This document shows, one piece after another, positions 28,279-36,972 of a stretch of DNA of 64,000 nt (the stretch's first letter is position 1; each line of letters begins with the position of its first letter). Under the pieces are notes generated by a model. It worked only from the letters and a program-made list of their open reading frames with translations, ran no database searches and was not told the DNA's origin. The position numbers and the translations under genes are program-made. This DNA comes from Aliivibrio finisterrensis_A (GTDB taxonomy: Bacteria > Pseudomonadota > Gammaproteobacteria > Enterobacterales > Vibrionaceae), in assembly GCF_004167675.1 (NCBI RefSeq), contig NZ_SEZQ01000008.1, one strand, 5' to 3'.

Positions 28279-28306
28279 ATTATAGAGAAAATGAGATCAG
28301 GCGCAA
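28279..28306 (-). promoter_or_regulatory. Sigma-70 promoter of the tRNA operon
   Basis: Read on the minus strand there is TTGCGC (28301-28306), a 16-base spacer and a perfect TATAAT (28279-28284), followed by a GC-rich discriminator GCGCGAC as expected for a stringently controlled tRNA promoter. Confidence 0.8.
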
Positions 28307-28547
28307 GTCTTTTTTGAAAAAAAATGTCTGCTTGATTAAAAGTAAACCTAGTTGGTTGATTTTTATTATTTTTGAATAAAAAAACAACGAATTATTAATG
28401 ACTAGAGCATCTATCTATTCTTCACTTTATAAAACCCTCTACTAAATCTTTTAGCAAAACATTCAATAAGAGCTACCCGGTGTCTTTTTGATTAAAAAAA
28501 CTTATATCCTATATTAAGAATATAGTTTATTGATACGAGAACCATCT
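28307..28547. other. AT-rich intergenic region before the HPt gene
   Basis: About 240 bases that, with the tRNA promoter, make a gap of more than 300 bases without a protein gene. It is very AT-rich. The HPt promoter should lie here, but I see no site that stands out. Confidence 0.4.
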
Positions 28548-28874
28548 ATGATTAACATCTCAGCGTTAGAAGATATGTTTGAAGGAGACGAGGCGATTAT
28601 AAAAGAGTTATTTTCGCTATACCTTAATGAAAATGCATGCATCATTCAAAAAATACGCCTAGAGTATGATAGCGATAATCTAACCGCACTTTACAATACC
28701 GCACATACTCTTTCTGGAGCTTTAGGGAACTTACTTGAAATAGATACTATTTCTCAAATAAAAGAAATTGAAAGACTATCAAAAAGCGATACTAAACCGG
28801 ACGTTGGAATCATAGAGTCAGTTATCTCTGAGCTAAAAAATATTTCAGACCAAATGCATCAGTACCTTTCTTAG
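28548..28874 (+). CDS. Stand-alone histidine phosphotransfer (HPt) protein
   Basis: This 108-residue helical protein is a single HPt domain with the phospho-acceptor motif TAHTLSGALGNL (His53). HPt proteins shuttle phosphate between receiver domains. The ATG at 28548 is chosen over an in-frame TTG at 28530 because it gives a normal domain start. It is convergent with an EAL gene. The nearby hybrid kinase (31983-34655) has a receiver but no HPt of its own, so this protein is a plausible partner. Confidence 0.8.
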   Translation: MINISALEDMFEGDEAIIKELFSLYLNENACIIQKIRLEYDSDNLTALYNTAHTLSGALGNLLEIDTISQIKEIERLSKSDTKPDVGIIESVISELKNISDQMHQYLS

Positions 28875-28921
28875 AAGAGAAAAATCAATCCTCTTCGACT
28901 TAAATAAAGTAACAAACATAA

Positions 28922-28955
28922 TCCCCCCACGTTAATCTGATGATCTCTGGGGGAC
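28922..28955. other. Inverted repeat between the convergent HPt and EAL genes
   Basis: TCCCCCCA at about 28922 can pair with TGGGGGA near 28948-28954. It sits between two convergent stops but lacks a T run, so terminator function is unsure. Confidence 0.4.
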
Positions 28956-28969
28956 TTATGAACCATACG

Positions 28970-30568
28970 TTATGCTATCGCTGTTTGTTTATTCATCTCA
29001 ACTTGTTTTAAAGACCAATGAAGAATCTCGGTAAACTCTTTAGGCTTACTAATGCAATAACCTTGAATATAATCACATCCAAGTTCTTTCAACTCATCAA
29101 ACAAATTAAAATCTTCAACACCTTCTGCTACAACATTGCAACCTAAACTATGTGCAAGGTAAATTGTTGAGGCAACAATGGCATAATCACTATTACCAAT
29201 AGCCATATTTCGAATAAATGATTGATCGATCTTAATCTGATTGAATGACAGCACTCTAAGTAAAGATAGTGATGAATAACCCGTACCAAAATCATCAATA
29301 CTGATATAAAAGCCCAATTCCGATAGTTTCGAGAGCATAAGATAAGCAGTATCAACATCAGCCATTAGCGCACTTTCTGTTACCTCTAAGATCACATCTG
29401 ATGGTTCTAACTGTTTATTCGTGACTAATGTAAATAGGAGCTTATAAAGATCCTCATCATGAAGGTCGAGAGTTGATACATTCACATGAACTAATGGGTG
29501 TATATTTTCTCTTTTAAACGCCGCAATATCATGGGAAACTTGCTTCACTACCCATTGAGTTATCCCCTTTATATAATTATTTGTTTCAGCAATAGAAATA
29601 AATTTATCAGGAGGGATCATACTCCCATCACTCTGGGGCCAGCGAATAAGCGCTTCATAACCATGCACCGTTTGATCGATACTGTTTACGATAGGTTGAT
29701 AGAAAAGCTTAAACTCATTATTTGGGATCGCATTTATTAATCTATTTAAAATGTAAGCCTCTTCGTAAATAGATTCAGAGTAAGTACTTCTATAAAAGTC
29801 AAGAATTACCCCTAGTTTTTTGGCTTTATAACATGCAATGTCTACTTGCTTTAAAAGTACTTCACTACTTTCAACATCAGATGATGAAATAGCACAACCA
29901 ATCACAGGTTGAAGTAAAATATTCTGTTTTTTCATTTCTATTGGTAGGATTAATGCCTCATACACCATATAAGCCAAACGTTTAATTTCTTCTCTATCTA
30001 TTGAATAACCAATAATAATAATGTCTCTAGAATCATGGTAAAACTCTAAATTCGAATCCTTCAATGTTTTTTTTAGCTTTAAAACAGAAAATGACAGCAT
30101 CTTACTAAACTGACTCTCTGATGAGACATCAATAAGCTTCCTATGGTTAATGATCTTAACTTTAATAATGTTAAATGGAGTACCAAGTTCTATCTTACTT
30201 AAAATTATTTTTTTGTAGATAGCGTTATTATAATTTAACTCAAATATATTATTCTTTTCATCCTTCTGTGAAAAATAACGTATAAATTGAGTTATTATAT
30301 ATAAAACAATAACTAACATCTGAATTGACACCGTCACTACAATAAGAGCAAAGGCATCTGACTCATTAAAAAAACCATGATTTATAAAGTAATATTCAGC
30401 ATATAAAAAACCAACTACGTAAACAACAGTAATTATTGATAAATATGTTCTTAATATTTTAGAACCTAGCTTCCCAATTTTATACATAAAAAAAATCGAA
30501 CCAAACAGAGCTAAAAAATTAAGAACTGTGAGCATCTTAAATAATACATTTATATCCATACAAACCAC
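28970..30568 (-). CDS. Membrane-bound cyclic-di-GMP phosphodiesterase (EAL) with degenerate GGDEF
   Basis: This 532-residue protein has three or four N-terminal membrane helices (to about residue 95), a GGDEF-like domain whose signature is lost (HDSRDIIIIGYS in place of the GGDEF loop), and a C-terminal EAL domain. The EAL domain keeps EALIRW, the VTESALM segment, IDDFGTGYSS and EGVED, so it should hydrolyse c-di-GMP. Lowering c-di-GMP opposes biofilm formation, which is meaningful beside rpoQ and the syp locus. It is transcribed in the same direction as rpoQ and follows it after 45 bases, so the two may share a transcript. Confidence 0.88.
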   Translation of the reverse strand: MVCMDINVLFKMLTVLNFLALFGSIFFMYKIGKLGSKILRTYLSIITVVYVVGFLYAEYYFINHGFFNESDAFALIVVTVSIQMLVIVLYIITQFIRYFSQKDEKNNIFELNYNNAIYKKIILSKIELGTPFNIIKVKIINHRKLIDVSSESQFSKMLSFSVLKLKKTLKDSNLEFYHDSRDIIIIGYSIDREEIKRLAYMVYEALILPIEMKKQNILLQPVIGCAISSSDVESSEVLLKQVDIACYKAKKLGVILDFYRSTYSESIYEEAYILNRLINAIPNNEFKLFYQPIVNSIDQTVHGYEALIRWPQSDGSMIPPDKFISIAETNNYIKGITQWVVKQVSHDIAAFKRENIHPLVHVNVSTLDLHDEDLYKLLFTLVTNKQLEPSDVILEVTESALMADVDTAYLMLSKLSELGFYISIDDFGTGYSSLSLLRVLSFNQIKIDQSFIRNMAIGNSDYAIVASTIYLAHSLGCNVVAEGVEDFNLFDELKELGCDYIQGYCISKPKEFTEILHWSLKQVEMNKQTAIA

Positions 30569-30613
30569 CTATAAATCATACTAATCACATTACAGAAGAG
30601 CTTGATCCCCTCT

Positions 30614-31495
30614 CTATCCAAGAGCGACTTCTAGATTTAACTTGTTTGTTTTAAATATAATGTTCAATTTTATTAAGGTTTCTGATTGTATTTGCCTAAC
30701 TCTCTCTTTCGAAAGATTTAAGTCTCCCCCTAATTCTTCTAAGGTTTTTACCTCACTACCAAAAAGTCCATATCGATTAATAATAATTTCTTTTTCTCTA
30801 CAATGAAGTGTGCCTATCCATAATGACAAATTATCTTCAAGGTTTATCTTGGATAAAAACTCATCAGGGTTATTTGATGTATTATTTTCACATAATTCAA
30901 CATGGAGAGGCGAACTATCTTCAATTAATGCGGATCTATTCGTTGAAGAACCAGGAACTAATCCCATGATTTTATTTACTTTAATTTCATTTTTATCACA
31001 ATACTCTGAAATATCACGAATAGAAGGCTCTTTTTTAAGTGATTTTGTTAGCTCACGAGCAGCCCTAAGATAAGTATTCAATTCTTTGGTTATGTGCACA
31101 GGTAAACGCACTGTTCTTGAGTGATTAAACAGTGCACTTTCAATCGATTCCTTAATCCACCACACTGCATAAGTCGAAAAGCGATAGCCTAACTCAGGGT
31201 CGAATTTATCAATGGCCTTTATTAATCCTAAATTACCTTCCTCAATGATATCTAAAGGCGTTAACTCTTTTTGATTCCGGTTTCTATATTTATTGGCAAT
31301 TTTAACAACAAGACGTAAATTCGATTCAATTAGTTTATCTCTTGATTTTATACAACCAGATTTATATGAACGGCTATAATCAAGTTCCTCTTTTGCTGTA
31401 AGTAACTGATACTTATTTATATCTTTTAAATATATAGAATAACTATCTAATATATCAGTACCCATTGGGTTCATTTCTTTCTTTGAGCGTTCCAT
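30614..31495 (-). CDS. rpoQ: RpoS-like alternative sigma factor (RpoQ)
   Basis: This 293-residue sigma-70 family protein has region 2 (LIESNLRLVVKIANKYRNR ... DIIEEGNLGLIKAIDKFDPELGYRFSTYAVWWIKESIE), region 3 and region 4 (TLEELGGDLNLSKERVRQIQSETLIKL). There is no region 1.1, and it is shorter than RpoS. Its position next to a syp locus matches RpoQ of Aliivibrio fischeri and A. salmonicida, a quorum-sensing-controlled sigma factor that affects motility and biofilm. The ATG at 31495 is preferred because AAGGA lies six bases upstream. The name rests on similarity and place; other RpoS paralogues are possible. Confidence 0.8.
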   Translation of the reverse strand: MERSKKEMNPMGTDILDSYSIYLKDINKYQLLTAKEELDYSRSYKSGCIKSRDKLIESNLRLVVKIANKYRNRNQKELTPLDIIEEGNLGLIKAIDKFDPELGYRFSTYAVWWIKESIESALFNHSRTVRLPVHITKELNTYLRAARELTKSLKKEPSIRDISEYCDKNEIKVNKIMGLVPGSSTNRSALIEDSSPLHVELCENNTSNNPDEFLSKINLEDNLSLWIGTLHCREKEIIINRYGLFGSEVKTLEELGGDLNLSKERVRQIQSETLIKLNIIFKTNKLNLEVALG

Positions 31496-31982
31496 AATAC
31501 ATCCTTGCACCTAGCGAACTAATTATTTTTGTCCTCCTGTATATTCAGAAGGTTAAATTAACTATGCGCCACACAAAAGCAATACGCAATTCCATATTAA
31601 AAAAAGCATCTAATAATAATAAAGTTGTGGGAAACATCACAATTGGAAGGTAAAAAATATCATTACTGAGACGCCAATATATTGGCGTATTTAACTTTAA
31701 AATATTGACGAAATTAAATACAAAATTAACAGTAAAGGTTATAACCGTGGTTTTATCCTCTCTCAAATGTGTAGTCTATTATCTTTTGAATCACCTTTAA
31801 TTTCATCACCTATCATTCAGTATTTATTAACTCTTTAGATGTAAGCTCACACCTTAAATAAGAGCTAATACTCTAGTGTTAGCGTAAAAAAATAACGTAA
31901 CCCGCTACCCTTTTAAATTTAATATCCTATGATCATAAGATAGGTCAATTTGGATGATTTTTTCCAACAAGGATAGTGTGCT
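31496..31982. promoter_or_regulatory. Divergent regulatory region rpoQ / hybrid kinase with a perfect palindrome
   Basis: There are 487 bases without a convincing gene. ACGCCAATATATTGGCGT at 31671-31688 is a perfect 18-bp palindrome and a candidate operator for rpoQ. A ribosome site AAGGATAG precedes the kinase start. I do not recognise a LitR/LuxR-type or lux-box sequence here. Confidence 0.45.
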
Positions 31983-34655
31983 ATGTCATTAATGAACCAG
32001 TTTTCTGTTAAATCAAGATTACTTACTTTAGTCGTTTTTCCTATGGTTATATTATGTGTGCTTTCAGGAAGGGAAATCCAAACGCAGCTACTGAAGTTAA
32101 ATACTCTTCATTCTTTAAATGACCGCCTACTGTTAAATGAAACGATTTCAAATTACATTACTGCAATGCATAATCTGCGTTTAAATGCTCTATTTTCTAA
32201 TAATAATGATGTTGATAAATCTTCATCAAAAATCACCCTAACTTTTTTACGCTCTCAAGTTGATGAAGCAACAAAACCAAGTTTATACAATGCAGTTAAT
32301 GATTTGATAGCAACTAATGCAGAAATAAACAACTTTTCGGCTATAGATATCGAAGAGTGGTCTCATAGGGTTTCAGGCATATTAAATAAGATGTATGAAC
32401 TCGAAAACCAAAAAAAACTTCTATTACTTTCAAGTACCATAAATCAAAAACTGCGTGTAATTACTCAACTGCAATGGCTCAATTATTGGACTACGGAAGA
32501 AAATTGGTACATTAATCTCGATCTAAATAGCCCTAAAACTCAATATCACGATGAACTTAACTCTCTATTTTATCGCCAAGAGCTGTACATTAAACAGTTC
32601 GGTTCGATGGATGCTAATGCATCTCATATCGATTTATTGCTAAAAAAACTTAGTAATGACAGTTTTGCATTAAGCATGAAATTTCGTAATGATGTACTCA
32701 AAAACAAGGCGAAAGATTACTCAAACATTGATAATAATGCAGCTACCCAAGCATTAAATCATCGACTTGTATTAATAAAATCAGTAACACAAAAAATAGT
32801 AACCGATCTCAAACAAAACTTAAAAACTCAATTTAAAAATACATATATTACGATTTTATTATTTATAAGCCTGCTTATTTTATCACTGGCTGCTATCTCT
32901 TATCTCGGTATTTCGCTATCAAAACGTATCATTACTTATTTAAAAAATATTACAAAAACAATGGATTTAATTGAAAAGAACCACGACTACAGCATTCAAA
33001 TCCAAGTGGATGGTAAAGATGAATTAGCTTCATTCTCTCAAAATCTTAATTCCCTAATATTTGAGCGGGCTAAAAATGAGAAAAAAATCATATTAGCTAA
33101 AAATGAAGCAGAGCAAGCTAACCTAGCTAAAAGTTCTTTTCTCGCTAATATGTCTCATGAAATAAGAACCCCACTCAATGGTATTATTGGTATATCAGGA
33201 ATTCTATCGGAAACTAAACTATCACCAATACAGCATGATTATTTAAACACAATAGAGACCTCTTCACAGACTTTATTGATTCTAATTAGTGATATTCTGG
33301 ATATATCAAAAATAGAAGCCGGAAATTTAGCCCTCCACACACATAACTGTAACTTGAGAGAAATTATATTCGATATTGTTTCCATTGGCATTCCTAAAGC
33401 AACAGAGAAAAATCTTGAACTAATCATAAAACTATCACCCAATCTTCCTGATTATTTATTGCTTGATGACCATAGAATTAGACAAATTTTAATGAACCTA
33501 ACCTCTAATGCTATTAAATTTACTCATCAAGGCTGCATTACTATCTCTGCAGATTTTATTCCGACAGAAGGTAGAAATGGTTATATCAATATCTCTGTTT
33601 CAGATACTGGTATCGGAATAGAAAAAGAAGCCCAAGCAAAAATATTTGAACCTTTCATACAAGAAAATAGCTCTATAACCCGTCAGTATGGAGGAACAGG
33701 TTTAGGTCTTGCCATTACACAACATCTTATCGGGCTCATGGGAGGAAAATTAATACTAGAATCTAAAAAAGGGCACGGCAGTACTTTCTCTTTTTCTATA
33801 AAAACATCAGTTGTTACTGAAAAACGACTATTACTTAAAGAATTGGATAATACTTCTATTATCTTATTAAATAATGGGGAAGATTTTGAACAGGATATTG
33901 TAAATGAGTGCCAGTATCATAATTTACTCAATGTTATAAAAACAAACTCACCTGATGGCATAAATCTAATGGATGATGAAAAAGCAATTATCCTTTACTG
34001 TATAAATAATTGCATGGAAAAAAATGGTAGAAACAACCTTATCAACCTTAGAGAAAAACACCCAAACATCCCTATTGTTTTAATACAAAAACATAAAAAT
34101 AGCGCGACTAACTATGAATCTATTATTGATGGTTTAATCACCTACCCATTACTTGGACATCGCTTTGCTAAAACCTTAGCTAACTCTTTGACTTTCCATT
34201 TTGAAAATAAATCAAATCATAAAATCAAATCTACAGATGAACCTACATTCCATTCATTTCAGTCAAAAAAAACAACACAAGAAAAGCAACACATTCTAAT
34301 AGTAGAAGATAATCTCGTTAATCAAAAAGTCGCATCTTTATTTTTAAGTCGCTCGGGTTACACGTTTGACATCGCAAATAATGGGCAAGAAGCTATTGAT
34401 AAATTCACAGAAAGTGAAAATTACCAACTAATTCTAATGGATTGTATGATGCCCGTAAAAGACGGTTTTTCCGCCACAAAAGAAATAAGAACCGTCGAGA
34501 AAAAACAGCGCAGAAAAAAAATACCCATTATTGCACTAACAGCAAGCGTTCTCGATCAAGATATTTCAAAATGCTATGAATCAGGAATGGATGACTATGT
34601 TGCAAAACCTTTTAAAAAAGAAGTTTTATTAGAAAAAATAATTAAGATGAAATAG
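31983..34655 (+). CDS. Hybrid sensor histidine kinase
   Basis: This 890-residue membrane kinase has one helix near 13-29, a periplasmic helical sensor of about 250 residues, a second helix near 287-311, a HAMP segment, and HisKA with SHEIRTPLNG (His392). The ATPase domain shows NLTSNAIKFT, DTGIGI and YGGTGLGLAI. A degenerate receiver-like stretch (about 615-740) follows, then an intact C-terminal receiver with the phospho-Asp at 820 (LMDCMMP) and the conserved Lys in VAKPFKK. It lacks its own HPt domain. The next gene encodes a REC-TPR protein 11 bases away. The layout resembles RscS, which signals to Syp through the HPt domain of SypF, but I cannot show orthology. Confidence 0.88.
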   Translation: MSLMNQFSVKSRLLTLVVFPMVILCVLSGREIQTQLLKLNTLHSLNDRLLLNETISNYITAMHNLRLNALFSNNNDVDKSSSKITLTFLRSQVDEATKPSLYNAVNDLIATNAEINNFSAIDIEEWSHRVSGILNKMYELENQKKLLLLSSTINQKLRVITQLQWLNYWTTEENWYINLDLNSPKTQYHDELNSLFYRQELYIKQFGSMDANASHIDLLLKKLSNDSFALSMKFRNDVLKNKAKDYSNIDNNAATQALNHRLVLIKSVTQKIVTDLKQNLKTQFKNTYITILLFISLLILSLAAISYLGISLSKRIITYLKNITKTMDLIEKNHDYSIQIQVDGKDELASFSQNLNSLIFERAKNEKKIILAKNEAEQANLAKSSFLANMSHEIRTPLNGIIGISGILSETKLSPIQHDYLNTIETSSQTLLILISDILDISKIEAGNLALHTHNCNLREIIFDIVSIGIPKATEKNLELIIKLSPNLPDYLLLDDHRIRQILMNLTSNAIKFTHQGCITISADFIPTEGRNGYINISVSDTGIGIEKEAQAKIFEPFIQENSSITRQYGGTGLGLAITQHLIGLMGGKLILESKKGHGSTFSFSIKTSVVTEKRLLLKELDNTSIILLNNGEDFEQDIVNECQYHNLLNVIKTNSPDGINLMDDEKAIILYCINNCMEKNGRNNLINLREKHPNIPIVLIQKHKNSATNYESIIDGLITYPLLGHRFAKTLANSLTFHFENKSNHKIKSTDEPTFHSFQSKKTTQEKQHILIVEDNLVNQKVASLFLSRSGYTFDIANNGQEAIDKFTESENYQLILMDCMMPVKDGFSATKEIRTVEKKQRRKKIPIIALTASVLDQDISKCYESGMDDYVAKPFKKEVLLEKIIKMK

Positions 34656-34666
34656 GTATCATCACT

Positions 34667-36421
34667 ATGAATGTATTAAATAACCAAAATAAAAAAAACA
34701 CAAAAAAATTTACTATCTTAATAGTTGATGATTGCTTAGTATCTTCATTATGCCTTTCTAAATTACTTATGCTTTTAGGTTTTGATTCTGTCGACCACGC
34801 CAAAACATACCAACAAGCAATTAAAGCCTGCTCAAAAAAGCGTTACTCTTTATTATTTATTGATTACCATTTAGAGCAAGTATTAAATGGTTCAGAACTT
34901 TATGACTTATTAAAAGTGAAAGGTTTTATTGAGCCTTATACACGCGTTATTACGGTTTCAGGGGATAACACAACACAAACCGTTCTCAGCACCCTTTCAA
35001 AGGGGAATGGTGATTACCTTTGTAAACCAATAAGCAAGTCTATTCTTAGCCACAAGATGACAGATGCTTATCAAGAATTTCATTTATTTAAAAAACTATA
35101 TACCATTAGAAAAAAAGGCGATAATGAACAACTCAAAGAGTATGCTATTTCTGCTGCTAAAAGCAAAAATATCAATGAATTAGATCAGTTTCTATTTTCA
35201 CTTTTTTCACCAAATGAAGGTGAGGAACTTATCGCATTATGTAATCAGCCTGAGTTTTTAAATAGAAGAAACTATATACATACTCGATTACAGCTTGAAA
35301 ATACGCTTTCTCTTAGTACACCAGAGTTATTAATTAAACAAACTGAAATCCTATGCCAACAACATCCTTTATTCGCTCCCGCCTTTGATTTTTTAAGTCA
35401 ACTTCATGTACAGCAATCACACTATGAAGCAGCTTTAACATCAGCATACAATGCATTAGGTCTCACTCCTAGCGTTCCATTAAGAGCATTGCATACACTG
35501 AAACTTGCTCTTATCTGTAATAATAAACATTATTTTTTTAAAGCCTCTCACTTACTTGCAAATCATTTACCTATTGCAGACCAAGATTGGTGTGTTTATG
35601 TTGCAGAGGCATTTAATTACTATGGTGAATACATTCACAACTGCCAAGCTGTACGTGATAAAAAGCAATTTATTCTTGAACAGAAGAACTTCGTTAGGCG
35701 TTCAGAATACCGCTTAACAACAATACAAAAAAAACAATTGACCACTCTTTTTGGTTTAATTGAATGTAAGCGAATGATTAAAGAAGGAAATATCATTACA
35801 GCTAAACGAATAATGTTAAAAGCGAGCAAACCCTTTTTTGATGATTTACATCAGCTAAACTCAGTAATTCTAGTTGAATTATTATACCTTCTTTCATTTT
35901 ATGGAGAGCTTTGGCTACTTAAAAGGGTAAATGCCGTGATAAAAACAAAGCATCAATTTAATGATTATTGCCTCGATGCTTTACATATTTTAAAGCACGA
36001 TCAAGAGTTAAATGAATCATTAAAAATGCTCTCTAGTACACTAAACGAAAGTAATAAAATAAAAACTGAACATTTAACCATTGACGATCTAGAACTAGCG
36101 CAATACCAGTATCAAAATGCTTTAACTCAATATCCATACTCATCGGAATTATGTATCAGTTTACTCGAGTATTATATCTCACTAAGTATAGATAATCCCG
36201 CAACAATCAGTTCGATGGTTGTCGCTATTCAAAACATGCCGTTATCAGATAAATTGATGAGTCGAAGAAAAGCTATATTTAAAGCCTTACATGCTAATGA
36301 AGCGTATATCGAGGAAAAGGGAAACTCAAAATTACTTTCAAAACTTCCTTATTCATACATAAAAAAAGATAAGGAAATACTAAATTTCCCAAGTAAGCAC
36401 GCTACAAAGTTGCTATTTTAG
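34667..36421 (+). CDS. Response regulator with receiver and TPR-like helical repeats
   Basis: This 584-residue protein has an N-terminal receiver (VDD at 20-22, phospho-Asp66 in LFIDYHL, Lys in CKPIS) followed by about 450 residues of helical TPR-like repeats (for example FDFLSQLHVQQSHYEAALTSAYNALGLTP near 238-266). There is no DNA-binding or enzymatic domain, so it likely acts by protein contact. It is co-transcribed with the hybrid kinase. REC-TPR proteins of this type are found in vibrios, but their partners are mostly unknown to me. Confidence 0.8.
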   Translation: MNVLNNQNKKNTKKFTILIVDDCLVSSLCLSKLLMLLGFDSVDHAKTYQQAIKACSKKRYSLLFIDYHLEQVLNGSELYDLLKVKGFIEPYTRVITVSGDNTTQTVLSTLSKGNGDYLCKPISKSILSHKMTDAYQEFHLFKKLYTIRKKGDNEQLKEYAISAAKSKNINELDQFLFSLFSPNEGEELIALCNQPEFLNRRNYIHTRLQLENTLSLSTPELLIKQTEILCQQHPLFAPAFDFLSQLHVQQSHYEAALTSAYNALGLTPSVPLRALHTLKLALICNNKHYFFKASHLLANHLPIADQDWCVYVAEAFNYYGEYIHNCQAVRDKKQFILEQKNFVRRSEYRLTTIQKKQLTTLFGLIECKRMIKEGNIITAKRIMLKASKPFFDDLHQLNSVILVELLYLLSFYGELWLLKRVNAVIKTKHQFNDYCLDALHILKHDQELNESLKMLSSTLNESNKIKTEHLTIDDLELAQYQYQNALTQYPYSSELCISLLEYYISLSIDNPATISSMVVAIQNMPLSDKLMSRRKAIFKALHANEAYIEEKGNSKLLSKLPYSYIKKDKEILNFPSKHATKLLF

Positions 36422-36455
36422 CATTCATTCGGCAATTGAAACCTCTATCAAAAAA

Positions 36456-36480
36456 CCCGTTTTCAGAATAAGAAAACGGG
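36456..36480 (-). terminator. Terminator of the LruC-lipoprotein pair
   Basis: CCCGTTTTC (36456-36464) pairs with GAAAACGGG (36472-36480). On the minus strand it is followed by TTTTTT. It lies between convergent genes. Confidence 0.8.
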
Positions 36481-36495
36481 GGGTATTATTTATAC

Positions 36496-36957
36496 TCAAT
36501 CCCATACTAGTGGATTACTATCAATAGCAAACTCTTTCTGTATAGGTAGACTTCCATCGTATGACCATATTTCTGCAACAATAGTTGATTGACTTTCTGC
36601 AAGCGAAAACTCAATGGTTAATGCCCCATTTACCAACGCCGCGTCAATAACCTTACTATCATAATCAACAATATACTTTCCATCGGTCCCTTCTGTATAA
36701 GCAGAATACACAGATAAATGAGTCCTTTCTGGTAAAGAACCACTTAAGTTAATCTCAAGTGTGTGAGCGGTAACAGGGTTGAATGTAAACCCATCAGGAG
36801 CAACCAAGTCCTGTGTTTTAACTGGTTCTGGTTGCGGCATCGTCGCTGGTGATGCTCCACCTCCTCCTCCCGTACTACCAGAACTGCCAGATCCACCACT
36901 GTCACTACATGCCATTAAGAACAGTGACGCTATTATTACTAGTATTTTATTTTTCAT
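36496..36957 (-). CDS. Small lipoprotein with Gly/Ser-rich linker
   Basis: This 153-residue protein has a lipoprotein signal (LIVIIASLFLMAC form, Cys17), then a Gly/Ser-rich linker (about 19-36), then a single beta-rich domain with many acidic residues. I do not recognise the domain. It follows the LruC-domain gene by 15 bases and has a good ribosome site (GAGGA), so the two proteins are made together and may interact at the cell surface. Confidence 0.7.
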   Translation of the reverse strand: MKNKILVIIASLFLMACSDSGGSGSSGSTGGGGGASPATMPQPEPVKTQDLVAPDGFTFNPVTAHTLEINLSGSLPERTHLSVYSAYTEGTDGKYIVDYDSKVIDAALVNGALTIEFSLAESQSTIVAEIWSYDGSLPIQKEFAIDSNPLVWD

Positions 36958-36972
36958 TGTGACGTCCTCTTC

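Noticed and set aside
31545..31766. A 73-codon hydrophobic frame upstream of rpoQ
   Set aside because: No ribosome site, AT-rich bias, and it overlaps the palindrome and promoter region; best seen as chance.
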